A stretch of 64,000 bases of DNA. Source: Pseudoalteromonas rubra (lineage in GTDB: Bacteria > Pseudomonadota > Gammaproteobacteria > Enterobacterales > Alteromonadaceae). The stretch covers positions 186,001 to 250,000 of the forward strand of contig NZ_PNCJ01000015.1 in NCBI RefSeq assembly GCF_005887115.1. Reading direction: 5' to 3'. Positions 44,681-54,687 of the stretch are shown here, in pieces (position 1 is the stretch's first letter; each line of letters starts with the position of its first letter). The notes under the pieces were generated by a model. The model had not been told where the DNA came from. It worked only from the letters and a program-made list of their open reading frames with translations, and did not search any database. The translations under genes and the position numbers were made by a program.

Positions 44681-47600
44681 TAAAACACAATCCTTTCTAC
44701 ATTATCTGATTGTTCTAACTTGTCTTTCAGAGCCTGAGCAGCGTGCAGCTCGTCTAACTGCAAGGCTTGTTCAGCCACCGAGGTGTACTTAAATAACTGT
44801 TTGATGGTCAGCGCGCAGTCAAACTTGGCCTCTATTTCTTTCATCAGTTTGACGACCAGCAAAGACTGACCACCCAGTGAGAAGAAACTCGCCTGCGTGC
44901 TGATATGCGCTTCATCCAGGCCAAGTACCTGCGACCAGATAGTCACCAGAGTCCGCTCGGTGTCGCTGTCAGGCGCAACGTATTCACCACCGAGCCCGGC
45001 GTGCTCCGGAGCTGGCAGGGCTTTACGATCAATTTTGCCGTTGGGCGTTTGTGGCCATTCTTCCAGCAGCACAAAGCTGGCGGGGATCATATACTCAACC
45101 AAGGCGTCACCGAGTTGTGACTTGATAGTGTCGATCAGTACCTGTTGAGACGCTTCATCGCCCAACGTATGCGGCTTCACATAGGCCACCAGGTGCTGAT
45201 TACCTTGCGTGTCATCGAGCGCCATCACCAAGGCGGAGTCCACTTCACTGTGCTCACCGATGTGATACTCAATCTCGCCCAGCTCGATACGCAACCCGCG
45301 GATCTTTACCTGATGGTCAATACGACCCATGTATTCAATAATGCCATCAGCGCGATAACGGACCAGATCGCCGGTTTTATACAGACGCTGACTGCTGCCT
45401 GCCTGGCTGTCATCGTAAAACGGGTTGGCGATAAAGCGTTCTTCAGTCAGATCAGCGCGATTGTGATACCCGCGTGCCAGACCCTCTCCGCCTATGTGTA
45501 ACTCGCCGCAGGCGCCCTGTGGCAACAGGTTCAGCGCCTCATCAAGGATGTATAACTGGATATTCTGGATTGGCTGACCAATGGGTACGCTGCTGCCATG
45601 TGGTTGCACGCAATCCCAATAGCTGACGTCAATGGCCGCTTCAGTTGGGCCATAGAGGTTATGAAGCTGCGCCGCTGGCAGCACGCTTTGGAATTGCTCA
45701 ACATGGCTGATCTGCAAGGCTTCACCACTACAGAAGACCTGCTGGATTGACGTACAGCGGCTCAGGTCACCATGCTCCAGCATAACGCCCAGCATAGACG
45801 GCACAAAGTGCAATTTGGTGATGCCCGTCTCAACAATCAGGTCGCTCAGGTAGCCCGGGTCTTTGTGGCCGCCCGGCTTAGCAATCACCAGCTCAGCACC
45901 TTTGAGCATCGGCCAGACAAATTCCCATACCGACACATCAAAGCTGTACGGCGTTTTCTGTAGGATCTTGTCGTCAGGTCCGCAATGGTATTCATTGTCC
46001 ATCCAGTCGATGCGGTTATGCAGCGCCTGATGCTCAAGCAGCACACCTTTTGGCATACCCGTAGAGCCCGAGGTGTAAATGGTATAGGCCAGATTTCGGG
46101 CACTCAGACCAATGTCGTTCGGTGCAATATTGGCTTCGCTGAACGCGTCATAATTAAAGCCATCAAGCTCAACAACACAGGCCTCGCCCAGCACGACACG
46201 TGCGGCGACCTCTTGCGTGCTGAGCACGACGCTGGCACTGGCATCGGCAACCAGATAGTTCAGCCTGGCGCTGGGCAACTCAGGATCCAGCGGCACATAA
46301 GCCCCGCCGGCCTTCAAAATGCCCCAGATCCCAATCACCATTTCAAATGAGCGTTCTACACATAGTCCCACCAGAGTGTCAGGTCCGACGCCGTGTTCAC
46401 TGCGCAGATAATGTGCAAGCTGGTTCGCTCTGGTATTGAGTTCACGATAGCTCATGGACTGAGCGCCAAAACGTAAGGCTGTCTGATTGGGCGATTTTAC
46501 AACCTGTTGCTCAAACAATTCGTGGACACACAGCGTGTGATCATATTCCCGCGCCGTATCATTCCATTGGTGCAACTGCTCATAACGTTCCTGTTCAGAT
46601 AGCAACGGGAGCGTATCCAGAGGATTGGCTAGCTGAGCCTGAGTCAGTCGCGCCAGATATCTGAGTACGCCTTGCAGATGTTTATCCAGCGCTGCTATGT
46701 GTTGCTCTGTAAACAGACCACAATCATACAACCAGTTAACGGTCAGTCCGGCCTCATCGAGATCGATGTTAATTTCAATATCAAACTTGGTCGAACAGGC
46801 CTGTGGCAGTCTTGGAGTAAACGTCAGTCCTGCCAGTCCCTGCTCAGGTTGTTCTGCTAGGGCAAATTCTGAGTTGGTTGTCAGCATTATCTGGAACACC
46901 GGACTATAAGCCGTTGAACGGGGGATCTGTAAGGCATCGACCAGCTGTTCAAACGGCACATCCTGATGCGATTGTGCACCAATATGGGCGTCTTTCACAT
47001 GAGCAAGATAGTCACCAAGGCTAGAATGATGGGTGTTCACGCGCAGTACCAGGGTATTGGCAAAGTATCCGATAAGACCGGCCACTTCTGGCTGGGCACG
47101 ATTCGCCACCGGCGTGCCTATCACAATATCCTGCTGATTACTGTGCCGCGACAAAATATAGGCCAGCGCGCTGTGCACCAGCATAAATGGCGTGATCCCT
47201 GCCGCTTCAGCAAACGCTTTGAGACCCTGACTCAGCGAGCCTGGCAATAAACTGGTGAAGCCATTGGCATTGAATGCTTTTTCTTCCGGGCGAGCTTTAT
47301 CCAGTTGCAGACCATGCACCGCCGGCGCATCGGCCAGTGTCTCACGCCAGTAATTGAGTTGTGTTTCCAGCGCTTTTGCTCCCCCTTGTGCCTGACTCAG
47401 CCAGTCGCGTTGCCACAAGGCATAATCGGCATACTGGATAGTTAAAGGCGACAAGGAAGCCACAGTGCCCACAATGGCGGCTTCGTAAAGCGCCATAAAC
47501 TCATTCGACATCAGCTCGACTGACCAACCATCCGAGGCAATATGGTGCATATTGAACGCCAGCACACCACGCTGTGCCTCGCTCTGATCGGCATAATTCA

Positions 47601-50600
47601 GCAGGATATACTGAGCACGCAGCATCAGGTCGCTATCCAGCTTAAATGGCGTTCGTGCATCTTCACTTAGCAACTGACTAAGTCGCTCTGCTTTACTGTG
47701 CTCATTCAGGTCGCTTAAGTCATGCAGGGTCAGCGTCAGCTGCGCTTCACTACGGATCAGCTGAACAGGCTCCGCCCCCTGTTCCAGATACACTGTACGT
47801 AACGCTTCATGTCGGGCAATCAGGCGATTCAACGCAGCTTCTGCCGCATTCAGGTCCAATACGCCATCAACATCAAACGCTACAGGCATATTGTACTCGG
47901 CGCTGCTACCATTGAGTTTATCGATAAACCACAGACGCTGCTGGGCAAACGATAATGGCAGGTGGGCATTTGCTTCACGTGGTTGTGCGGCAATAGGCGG
48001 CCGCACCACGTTATCTGCCTGCTGCGCGACCCGCTGCGCTTGTTGTGTAATGGTGGTGGCGGCAAAGATATCCTTCACGCTCAGCTCACAATTGAGCTGC
48101 TCGCGAATACCTGCAAGCAGCTTCATAAGGAGTAAAGAGTGCCCGCCAAGCTCGAAGAAGTTCGCCTCGACACTAACCTGACTGTGCTCAAGCTTAAGCA
48201 ACTCGGCCCAGATCCCAACCAGGGTGTATTCGACGTCATCGCGTGGGGCGACATACACTTGCTGAGACAGTCCACTATCTGGCGCAGGTAAAGCGCGCCT
48301 GTCGACCTTGCCATTGGCGGTCAGCGGCCACTGCTGCACAGTGACGATAGCGCCCGGTAGCATGTATGCAGGTAACTGCTCGCCAAGTGCCACTTTTAAG
48401 TTGCTCAGCCAGTGCTCATCAGCACTGTCCTGTGCACTTTTGACATAAGCAACCAGTTGTAGCGTGCCATCCACAGCAGGCAAAGCCAACACCAGAGCAG
48501 AGTCAACCAATGTCAGCTCAGCAATGCGATTCTCAACTTCGCCTAGTTCAATGCGATGACCGCGAATTTTCACCTGGTCATCCTGACGGCCCAGATAATG
48601 TAGCTCGCCCTGCTCGTCATAACGCGCTAAATCTCCAGCACGGTACAAGCGCTCACCCAACCAGGGGTAACGTCCTCTGTCGAACGGATTGTCAATAAAA
48701 CGTTCTGCACTGAGTGCTTCGCGGTTGAGGTAGCCCAGTGCTAAGCCTGCTCCACCGACATAGATTTCGCCCGCACAGCCTTTAGGTACCAGCTTTAACG
48801 CGTCGTCCAGCAATACAATATGCTGGTCGCGCAACGGTCTGCCGATATTGATCGGCGCACCTGGCTCAATACGTTTGTAGGTCACATGCACAGTGGTTTC
48901 TGTGATCCCATACATATTAATCAGCTCAGTTGGCTGACTCGCAAAATGCGTCCACCACTGAGTTACATGGCTTGGCGTCAGCCCTTCCCCACCAAATACG
49001 ATGCTACGCAATGAGGGCAGCGCCAGCTGAGCCGTAACCAGATATTCGGTGAGTTGTTTAAATGCACTCGGCGTCTGGTTAAGAATAGTCAGTGCATTGC
49101 GCTGACACAGTTCTACGAACAACTGACTGTCTTTGACTTCATCCAGGCTCGGCATCAGCAGTTTGCCGCCAAACAACAAGGCGCCCCAGATCTCCCAGAC
49201 ACTGAAATCGAAGGCAAAGGAATGAAACACACACCAGCAATCGTCTTCACTGAAGTTAAAATCAGGCTGAGTCACATCAAACAGACGACCGACATTACGG
49301 TGGGTTTGCAGCACCCCTTTTGGTTTGCCCGTGGAGCCTGAGGTGTAAATGACATAGGCCAGATTGTCAGATGTAAGCCCTGTCAGCTGCACATTATCGG
49401 TGCTGTAGTCGATTAGTGTCAGCTGGTTCAGGTCGATAACAGGCGTGTCTTGTATCGCTAACGCATCAGCCACCTGATCTTCGCTTAGTACCAGTGTCAC
49501 GCCAGCATCCTGACAGATAAAATCGAGACGCTCTTGCGGATAATTGGGATCAAGCGGCACATACGCACCACCGGCTTTAAGTATCGCCAGTATGCCCACA
49601 ATCATGTTGACACCGCGACCGACACACAAGCCTACCAACGTGTCCGGACGGATATCGTGTGCATCAACCAGATAGTGTGCCAGTGCATTCGCCCGCGCGT
49701 TCAGTTCATGATAGGTTAGCGACTCTTGTTGATACACCAGTGCAACGCGCTCACCAACTCTGGCCACCTGGCGCTCGAAGCGGGCCTGAATACTGCTGAC
49801 GCTATCTATGTTCACCACTTCGCCGACATTCGCCTGCATCAGGACATCCTGTTGCGCCTCAGTCAGTACCGCCAGCTGTGCCACTGGTGTGTCTGACTCT
49901 TTATTCAGTGCACTCAGTAACTGTTCGATGGCGCATGCCACGTAGTCACCCACCGCGTTAATGTCGACAGAGCGCTCAACCTGCAGGTTGAAAGAAAAAC
50001 CCTCACCCCAGTCATCAACACATAAGTTAAATGGATAGTTAGTGCGCTCTCTGGCGGCTGTGGCCTGCGCGCCCCCCTGCGCTGAGGACTCTGCCAGACG
50101 TGAATGACGGTAATTGAAAATGGCGCTGAATAACGGTGTTTGTGTGCTGACTCCGCTGCATGCCAGCGCTTCGGTTAGCGACGCCTGCTCGTAAGGCATT
50201 AACCCGAGCAGGGACTTATCGACCTGCTCCAACAGCGCTGCTGCCGTTTTGTCAGCCAGATCAACACGCAAAGGCAGGGTATTGATCATCATACCCATCA
50301 TCTGTTCAATGCCCTGCTGAGCGCTCATGCGGCCCGACAATACTGTACCAAATACCACATCCCGGCTCTGGCTACAGGCCGATACCACCATGGCCCAGGC
50401 CAGATGGAAAAATGCCGCCGGGCTCATGCCACGTTGTTGCATCTGAGTGCGGATCTGTTGCGAGTGTTCCAGAGTCAGCTCAACATGCAAATCGTTGCAA
50501 TGCAACTCATCGGCTTGGATGCTGTCCAGCCCAAACGGATGGCAGGGCGTGTCGATATCGCCCAGCTGTTCGGTAAAATAGTCACGGGTATTCAGCTGCT

Positions 50601-53600
50601 CGGCATTGTGCAGTGTGTGAGCTATAAATTGTCGATACGCCAGTGGTTCCGGCAATTGCCGGAAGGTTTGCTCATCCATTGCCAGCTCAGTCATGATCAT
50701 TTCAACTGAGATATGGTCGAGCAAAATGTGGTGCTCTTTGAGCACGCCACAGTATTTATCTGTGATGGGGTCATGGGCCAGCTCCAGTTGCACCAAAGGC
50801 GCCAGCTCCAGATCCATACGGTGTGTGCCTTGTGCCACGTAAGCATCGAGTTTTTGTCTGGCGTCTTGCTGACCAGAGAATGACAACCAGGTTGGCAGCA
50901 ATTCACAATGGCGTAATACCAGCTGTAAAGGGGCTTGACGCTCTCGCCACGCAACCAATGTACGCAGCACATCATAGCGTGCAATGATCTGATTGAAGCG
51001 TGTGACAAACCGGTCAATTTCATCTTTGCAGCCAAACTCCAGCGTGATGGTGGTCACATAAGGGTCGGTTTTTTCCGTCGCACTATGAACCAGGAAAATA
51101 CTCTCCTGCAAAGGAGCAAGCGGATAGATATCCGCGATATTGGCGGCCCCGCCGGGAATACGCTGTGCCAGCGAATCCAGTTCGCTCTGAGTCACCGAGG
51201 CCAGCGTTACCATGTCTGGGGTGATCCGTGTGCATTGCGCCGGGATGCCATTTTGCGGTAGTTCAGGGGCGCTCTGCTGTGTGCCATCCTTGATGGTTTT
51301 GGCCATTTCGCCCAATACCCTGGCATTAAACAGCGCCTGTACCGAGGTGCACCAGCCTTGCTTTTTCAACCGACTGACCAGCTCCATCACCATCAGTGAA
51401 TGCCCGCCTAACTCAAAGAAGTTGGCGGCCATGCTAACTTCGGCAAGTTCAAGGGTTAACAGCTCAGCACATAACTCGGCCAACACCTTTTCCTGCTCGG
51501 TGACTGGGGCCTCATATGCCACTTCATAACCAAGGTTTTGTGGCACCGGCAGCGCTTTGCGGTCAATTTTACCGTTTGGCGTTTGTGGCCATTCGTTTAA
51601 TAAAACGAAGTTTGCCGGGATCATATAATCGGCAAGCGACTCACCCAGCAGCGCCTGAACGGAAGCGATCAGCGCCTGCTGTGTGTCTTCAGTCAATTCA
51701 ATGCAAGGCTTAACGTAGGCAATCAGTCGCTGATTGCCTTTATCATCACTCATTGCCATCACCAGCGCAGAATCAACCAGTTCATGCTCGCCAATGTGAT
51801 ATTCGATTTCACCCAGCTCGATGCGCTGCCCCCGGATCTTGACCTGATGGTCCAGACGACCCATATATTCGATATTGCCGTCTTCACGAAAACGCACCAG
51901 ATCGCCGGTTTTATATAAACGCTTACTGGGGTTTTGCGGATAAAATGGATTAGTGATAAAGCGCTCTTCGGTCAACTCAGGGCGGTTATGATAGCCCCTT
52001 GCTAACCCCTCACCGCCAATATGTAACTCACCACAAGCGCCTTGTGGCAATAGGTCAAGTGTATCGTCCAGTATATATAGCTGAATATTCTGGATGGGTT
52101 TACCGATAGGGATGCTGCTGCCATGAGGCAAAGCACAATCCCAGTAGCTGACATCGATGGCTGCTTCCGTCGGACCATAGAGGTTATGCAGCTGCGCCTC
52201 AGGCAGCCGGACTTTAAACTGCTCGACATGGCTTACCTGCAGGGCTTCACCACTACAGAACACCTGTTTAATCGTGCCGCACCTGGCCAGGTCGCCATGC
52301 TCCAGCATCACACCCAGCATAGAGGGCACAAAGTGCAGTTTAGTTACGCCCGTTTTCTCAATCAGCTCACTCAGATAAGCAGGATCTTTGTGACCACCGG
52401 GTTTGGCAATAACAAGCTGTGCCCCCTTGAGCATAGGCCAGACAAATTCCCATACCGAGACATCAAAACTGTAAGGCGTTTTTTGTAAGATTTTATCCTG
52501 TGGCTCACATCCGTATTCATTGTCCATCCAGTCAATGCGGTTATGCAGCGCCTGATGCTCCAGCAACACGCCCTTGGGTTTACCTGTGGAGCCCGAAGTA
52601 TAAATGGCATAAGCAAGATGATTGGCTGTCAGGCCGACGTCACCAACCGGTATATTGCCGCTCGCATATGCATCGAAATCGAAGCTATCCAGCGAGATCA
52701 CGGCAGCATCGCCCAGTGACACCTGTTCAATCACTTTTTGGGTACTCAACACTACATTGACGCTGGCATCTTCGATTAAATAATTCAGCCGACCTGATGG
52801 TAATTCAGGATCCAACGGCACATACGCCCCACCGGCCTTCAATATTCCCCAGATGCCAATCACCATCTCAAATGAGCGCTCTGTGCATAAGCCAACCAGG
52901 GTATCTGGGCCGATGTTATACTCAGTACGCAGACAATGCGCCAGCTGATTCGCTTTGGTATTGAGTGACTCATAGCTCATGGTAAGTCCGCCAAAGCGCA
53001 AGGCGATAGCATCCGGCGTGGCTTTGGCTTGCTGTTCAAATAATTCATGGACACACAACTGGCGAGGGTAGGCAAGCTGTGTATCATTCCAGTCAGCAAG
53101 TTGCTGCTTACGTTCGGCGTCAGACAGCAATGACAATGCGCTTAGCTTTCCAGACACGTCAGCGGGTGTCAGCCTTGCCAGCTGCGTAAGCACCGTATTC
53201 AGGTGCTGGGCGATGGCGGCCACACGGTGTGCACGATACAAGGCTGTATCATAGGTGATTTCTATCGCCACGCCCTGCTCGTTCAGCGCGACTTCAATTT
53301 CCAAATCAAACTTAGTCGTCACACTGCTGGCACGGCGTTGTGAAATATGCAGGCCATCCAGTGCTAATTGCTGATCTCTGACACCATAGTCAGAATTGGT
53401 GGTCAGCATGATCTGAAACAGCGGCGCATGGGCGCCGCTGCGAGGAACGTTAAGCTTTTCGACCAGCTGCTCAAAAGGCACATCCTGATTGGCCTGAGCG
53501 CCTAGATGCACCGATTTAACATGGGTAAAATAATCGCCAATACTGGACTGCCCGGTATTGACTCGCAGCACCAGGGTATTGGCAAAGTAACCAATCAAGC

Positions 53601-54687
53601 CCTCTAACTCTGCGTGGCCCCGGTTGGCGATGGGCGTGCCGATGACAATATCATTGCTGTTGCTGTGACGCGATAATACATAGGCCAGTGCACTGTGGAT
53701 GAGCATAAAGGGCGTTAACTGGTGCTGTCGGGCTAAGTTTTGCAGCGCTTGTGCTTCAGCGGATCCCAGCTCACTGCGCACCAGATCACCGTGCAGCTGC
53801 TTAGTAGCTGGTCGTTCAAAGTCCGGTATGATCCCGTGCACCGCAGGTGCGTCGGCTAAACTTTGTTGCCAGTATGATAGCTGCTCAGCAAGCGCCTCTT
53901 TAGTCAGGTGTTCACGTTGCCAGTGTGCATAATCCGCATATTGCAGCGGCAATGGCGTCCAGCCGGGGACCTGTCCGGTAACTCTGGCCTGATAGGCCTG
54001 GACAAACTCACGGGTCAGAATTTCCATCGACCAGCCATCCGATACAATATGATGCATATTGAGCAGTAACACGCCCTGCTGGGTGCCATCATTGTGCTGG
54101 TGAGTACACAGGTAGGTCACTCTGAACAGCACATCTTTAGTCAAATCAAACGGCTTGAGGGTATCGCGCTCTATGTATGCAGCCAGCTCTGTCGCCAGGT
54201 CGTCGCTATCACACAAATCAATTTGGTGGATATTGAGCGCCACATCCTCGCGTGTCGTCTGCCTTGGTCCATCCTCAGAATCATAGTAACCGGAGCGCAA
54301 AACAGTGTGGCGCACCATTATGTCGTTGAATGCATCTTCTACGGCCGCCAAATCCACACAGCCCTGCACATCCAGTGCAAGGGGGATATTGTACTCGGCC
54401 GATGGCCCTCGTAGCTGCTCTAAAAACCATAAACGCTGCTGTGAGAAAGACAACACGCTTTGCGTTAACCCCAGGGCGGGGATCGCGCCTGCGGACTGGG
54501 TGAACGCATTTGGTTTTACTGCTTGCTGGCTCAACAACTCAATAAGCTGAGCTTTGTTTTCCTTGAGTGCGCTTTTCAGCTCATCAGTCATACTGCCTTT
54601 TGCTGCTTTAAACTTGAGTTTGCCCTGCTCGACATACAGATGAACGCCCTGTGATATCGCTAACTCGAAAGCCTGATGTACATTCAT
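44680..54687 (-). CDS. NRPS, three modules: dock-C-A-PCP-E/C-A-PCP-C-A-PCP
   Basis: A 3,335-aa three-module synthetase. Residues 1-53 form a TubC-like docking domain (VHLYVEQGKLKFKAAKGSM). C1 is LCL (FSQQRLWFLEQL, HHIVSDGWS near 212). A1 near 700, PCP1 (ELGGHSLMV) near 1092. The second condensation domain is dual E/C type (IYPLAPLQESIFLVH, HHILLDHIS near 1320). A2 near 1787, PCP2 near 2181. The third is LCL again (FAQQRLWFIDKL, HHIASDGWS near 2382), then A3 near 2880 and PCP3 (SLGGQSLLV, Gln in place of His) near 3271. Codes: A1 DVWHFSLIDK (Ser), A2 DFWNVGMVHK (Thr), A3 DVWHFSLIDK (Ser). The Ser of module 1 should be D, the others L. The C-terminus (SDNVERIVF) should dock onto the next protein; stop and next start overlap as TAATG. 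Confidence 0.95.
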   Translation of the reverse strand: MNVHQAFELAISQGVHLYVEQGKLKFKAAKGSMTDELKSALKENKAQLIELLSQQAVKPNAFTQSAGAIPALGLTQSVLSFSQQRLWFLEQLRGPSAEYNIPLALDVQGCVDLAAVEDAFNDIMVRHTVLRSGYYDSEDGPRQTTREDVALNIHQIDLCDSDDLATELAAYIERDTLKPFDLTKDVLFRVTYLCTHQHNDGTQQGVLLLNMHHIVSDGWSMEILTREFVQAYQARVTGQVPGWTPLPLQYADYAHWQREHLTKEALAEQLSYWQQSLADAPAVHGIIPDFERPATKQLHGDLVRSELGSAEAQALQNLARQHQLTPFMLIHSALAYVLSRHSNSNDIVIGTPIANRGHAELEGLIGYFANTLVLRVNTGQSSIGDYFTHVKSVHLGAQANQDVPFEQLVEKLNVPRSGAHAPLFQIMLTTNSDYGVRDQQLALDGLHISQRRASSVTTKFDLEIEVALNEQGVAIEITYDTALYRAHRVAAIAQHLNTVLTQLARLTPADVSGKLSALSLLSDAERKQQLADWNDTQLAYPRQLCVHELFEQQAKATPDAIALRFGGLTMSYESLNTKANQLAHCLRTEYNIGPDTLVGLCTERSFEMVIGIWGILKAGGAYVPLDPELPSGRLNYLIEDASVNVVLSTQKVIEQVSLGDAAVISLDSFDFDAYASGNIPVGDVGLTANHLAYAIYTSGSTGKPKGVLLEHQALHNRIDWMDNEYGCEPQDKILQKTPYSFDVSVWEFVWPMLKGAQLVIAKPGGHKDPAYLSELIEKTGVTKLHFVPSMLGVMLEHGDLARCGTIKQVFCSGEALQVSHVEQFKVRLPEAQLHNLYGPTEAAIDVSYWDCALPHGSSIPIGKPIQNIQLYILDDTLDLLPQGACGELHIGGEGLARGYHNRPELTEERFITNPFYPQNPSKRLYKTGDLVRFREDGNIEYMGRLDHQVKIRGQRIELGEIEYHIGEHELVDSALVMAMSDDKGNQRLIAYVKPCIELTEDTQQALIASVQALLGESLADYMIPANFVLLNEWPQTPNGKIDRKALPVPQNLGYEVAYEAPVTEQEKVLAELCAELLTLELAEVSMAANFFELGGHSLMVMELVSRLKKQGWCTSVQALFNARVLGEMAKTIKDGTQQSAPELPQNGIPAQCTRITPDMVTLASVTQSELDSLAQRIPGGAANIADIYPLAPLQESIFLVHSATEKTDPYVTTITLEFGCKDEIDRFVTRFNQIIARYDVLRTLVAWRERQAPLQLVLRHCELLPTWLSFSGQQDARQKLDAYVAQGTHRMDLELAPLVQLELAHDPITDKYCGVLKEHHILLDHISVEMIMTELAMDEQTFRQLPEPLAYRQFIAHTLHNAEQLNTRDYFTEQLGDIDTPCHPFGLDSIQADELHCNDLHVELTLEHSQQIRTQMQQRGMSPAAFFHLAWAMVVSACSQSRDVVFGTVLSGRMSAQQGIEQMMGMMINTLPLRVDLADKTAAALLEQVDKSLLGLMPYEQASLTEALACSGVSTQTPLFSAIFNYRHSRLAESSAQGGAQATAARERTNYPFNLCVDDWGEGFSFNLQVERSVDINAVGDYVACAIEQLLSALNKESDTPVAQLAVLTEAQQDVLMQANVGEVVNIDSVSSIQARFERQVARVGERVALVYQQESLTYHELNARANALAHYLVDAHDIRPDTLVGLCVGRGVNMIVGILAILKAGGAYVPLDPNYPQERLDFICQDAGVTLVLSEDQVADALAIQDTPVIDLNQLTLIDYSTDNVQLTGLTSDNLAYVIYTSGSTGKPKGVLQTHRNVGRLFDVTQPDFNFSEDDCWCVFHSFAFDFSVWEIWGALLFGGKLLMPSLDEVKDSQLFVELCQRNALTILNQTPSAFKQLTEYLVTAQLALPSLRSIVFGGEGLTPSHVTQWWTHFASQPTELINMYGITETTVHVTYKRIEPGAPINIGRPLRDQHIVLLDDALKLVPKGCAGEIYVGGAGLALGYLNREALSAERFIDNPFDRGRYPWLGERLYRAGDLARYDEQGELHYLGRQDDQVKIRGHRIELGEVENRIAELTLVDSALVLALPAVDGTLQLVAYVKSAQDSADEHWLSNLKVALGEQLPAYMLPGAIVTVQQWPLTANGKVDRRALPAPDSGLSQQVYVAPRDDVEYTLVGIWAELLKLEHSQVSVEANFFELGGHSLLLMKLLAGIREQLNCELSVKDIFAATTITQQAQRVAQQADNVVRPPIAAQPREANAHLPLSFAQQRLWFIDKLNGSSAEYNMPVAFDVDGVLDLNAAEAALNRLIARHEALRTVYLEQGAEPVQLIRSEAQLTLTLHDLSDLNEHSKAERLSQLLSEDARTPFKLDSDLMLRAQYILLNYADQSEAQRGVLAFNMHHIASDGWSVELMSNEFMALYEAAIVGTVASLSPLTIQYADYALWQRDWLSQAQGGAKALETQLNYWRETLADAPAVHGLQLDKARPEEKAFNANGFTSLLPGSLSQGLKAFAEAAGITPFMLVHSALAYILSRHSNQQDIVIGTPVANRAQPEVAGLIGYFANTLVLRVNTHHSSLGDYLAHVKDAHIGAQSHQDVPFEQLVDALQIPRSTAYSPVFQIMLTTNSEFALAEQPEQGLAGLTFTPRLPQACSTKFDIEINIDLDEAGLTVNWLYDCGLFTEQHIAALDKHLQGVLRYLARLTQAQLANPLDTLPLLSEQERYEQLHQWNDTAREYDHTLCVHELFEQQVVKSPNQTALRFGAQSMSYRELNTRANQLAHYLRSEHGVGPDTLVGLCVERSFEMVIGIWGILKAGGAYVPLDPELPSARLNYLVADASASVVLSTQEVAARVVLGEACVVELDGFNYDAFSEANIAPNDIGLSARNLAYTIYTSGSTGMPKGVLLEHQALHNRIDWMDNEYHCGPDDKILQKTPYSFDVSVWEFVWPMLKGAELVIAKPGGHKDPGYLSDLIVETGITKLHFVPSMLGVMLEHGDLSRCTSIQQVFCSGEALQISHVEQFQSVLPAAQLHNLYGPTEAAIDVSYWDCVQPHGSSVPIGQPIQNIQLYILDEALNLLPQGACGELHIGGEGLARGYHNRADLTEERFIANPFYDDSQAGSSQRLYKTGDLVRYRADGIIEYMGRIDHQVKIRGLRIELGEIEYHIGEHSEVDSALVMALDDTQGNQHLVAYVKPHTLGDEASQQVLIDTIKSQLGDALVEYMIPASFVLLEEWPQTPNGKIDRKALPAPEHAGLGGEYVAPDSDTERTLVTIWSQVLGLDEAHISTQASFFSLGGQSLLVVKLMKEIEAKFDCALTIKQLFKYTSVAEQALQLDELHAAQALKDKLEQSDNVERIVF

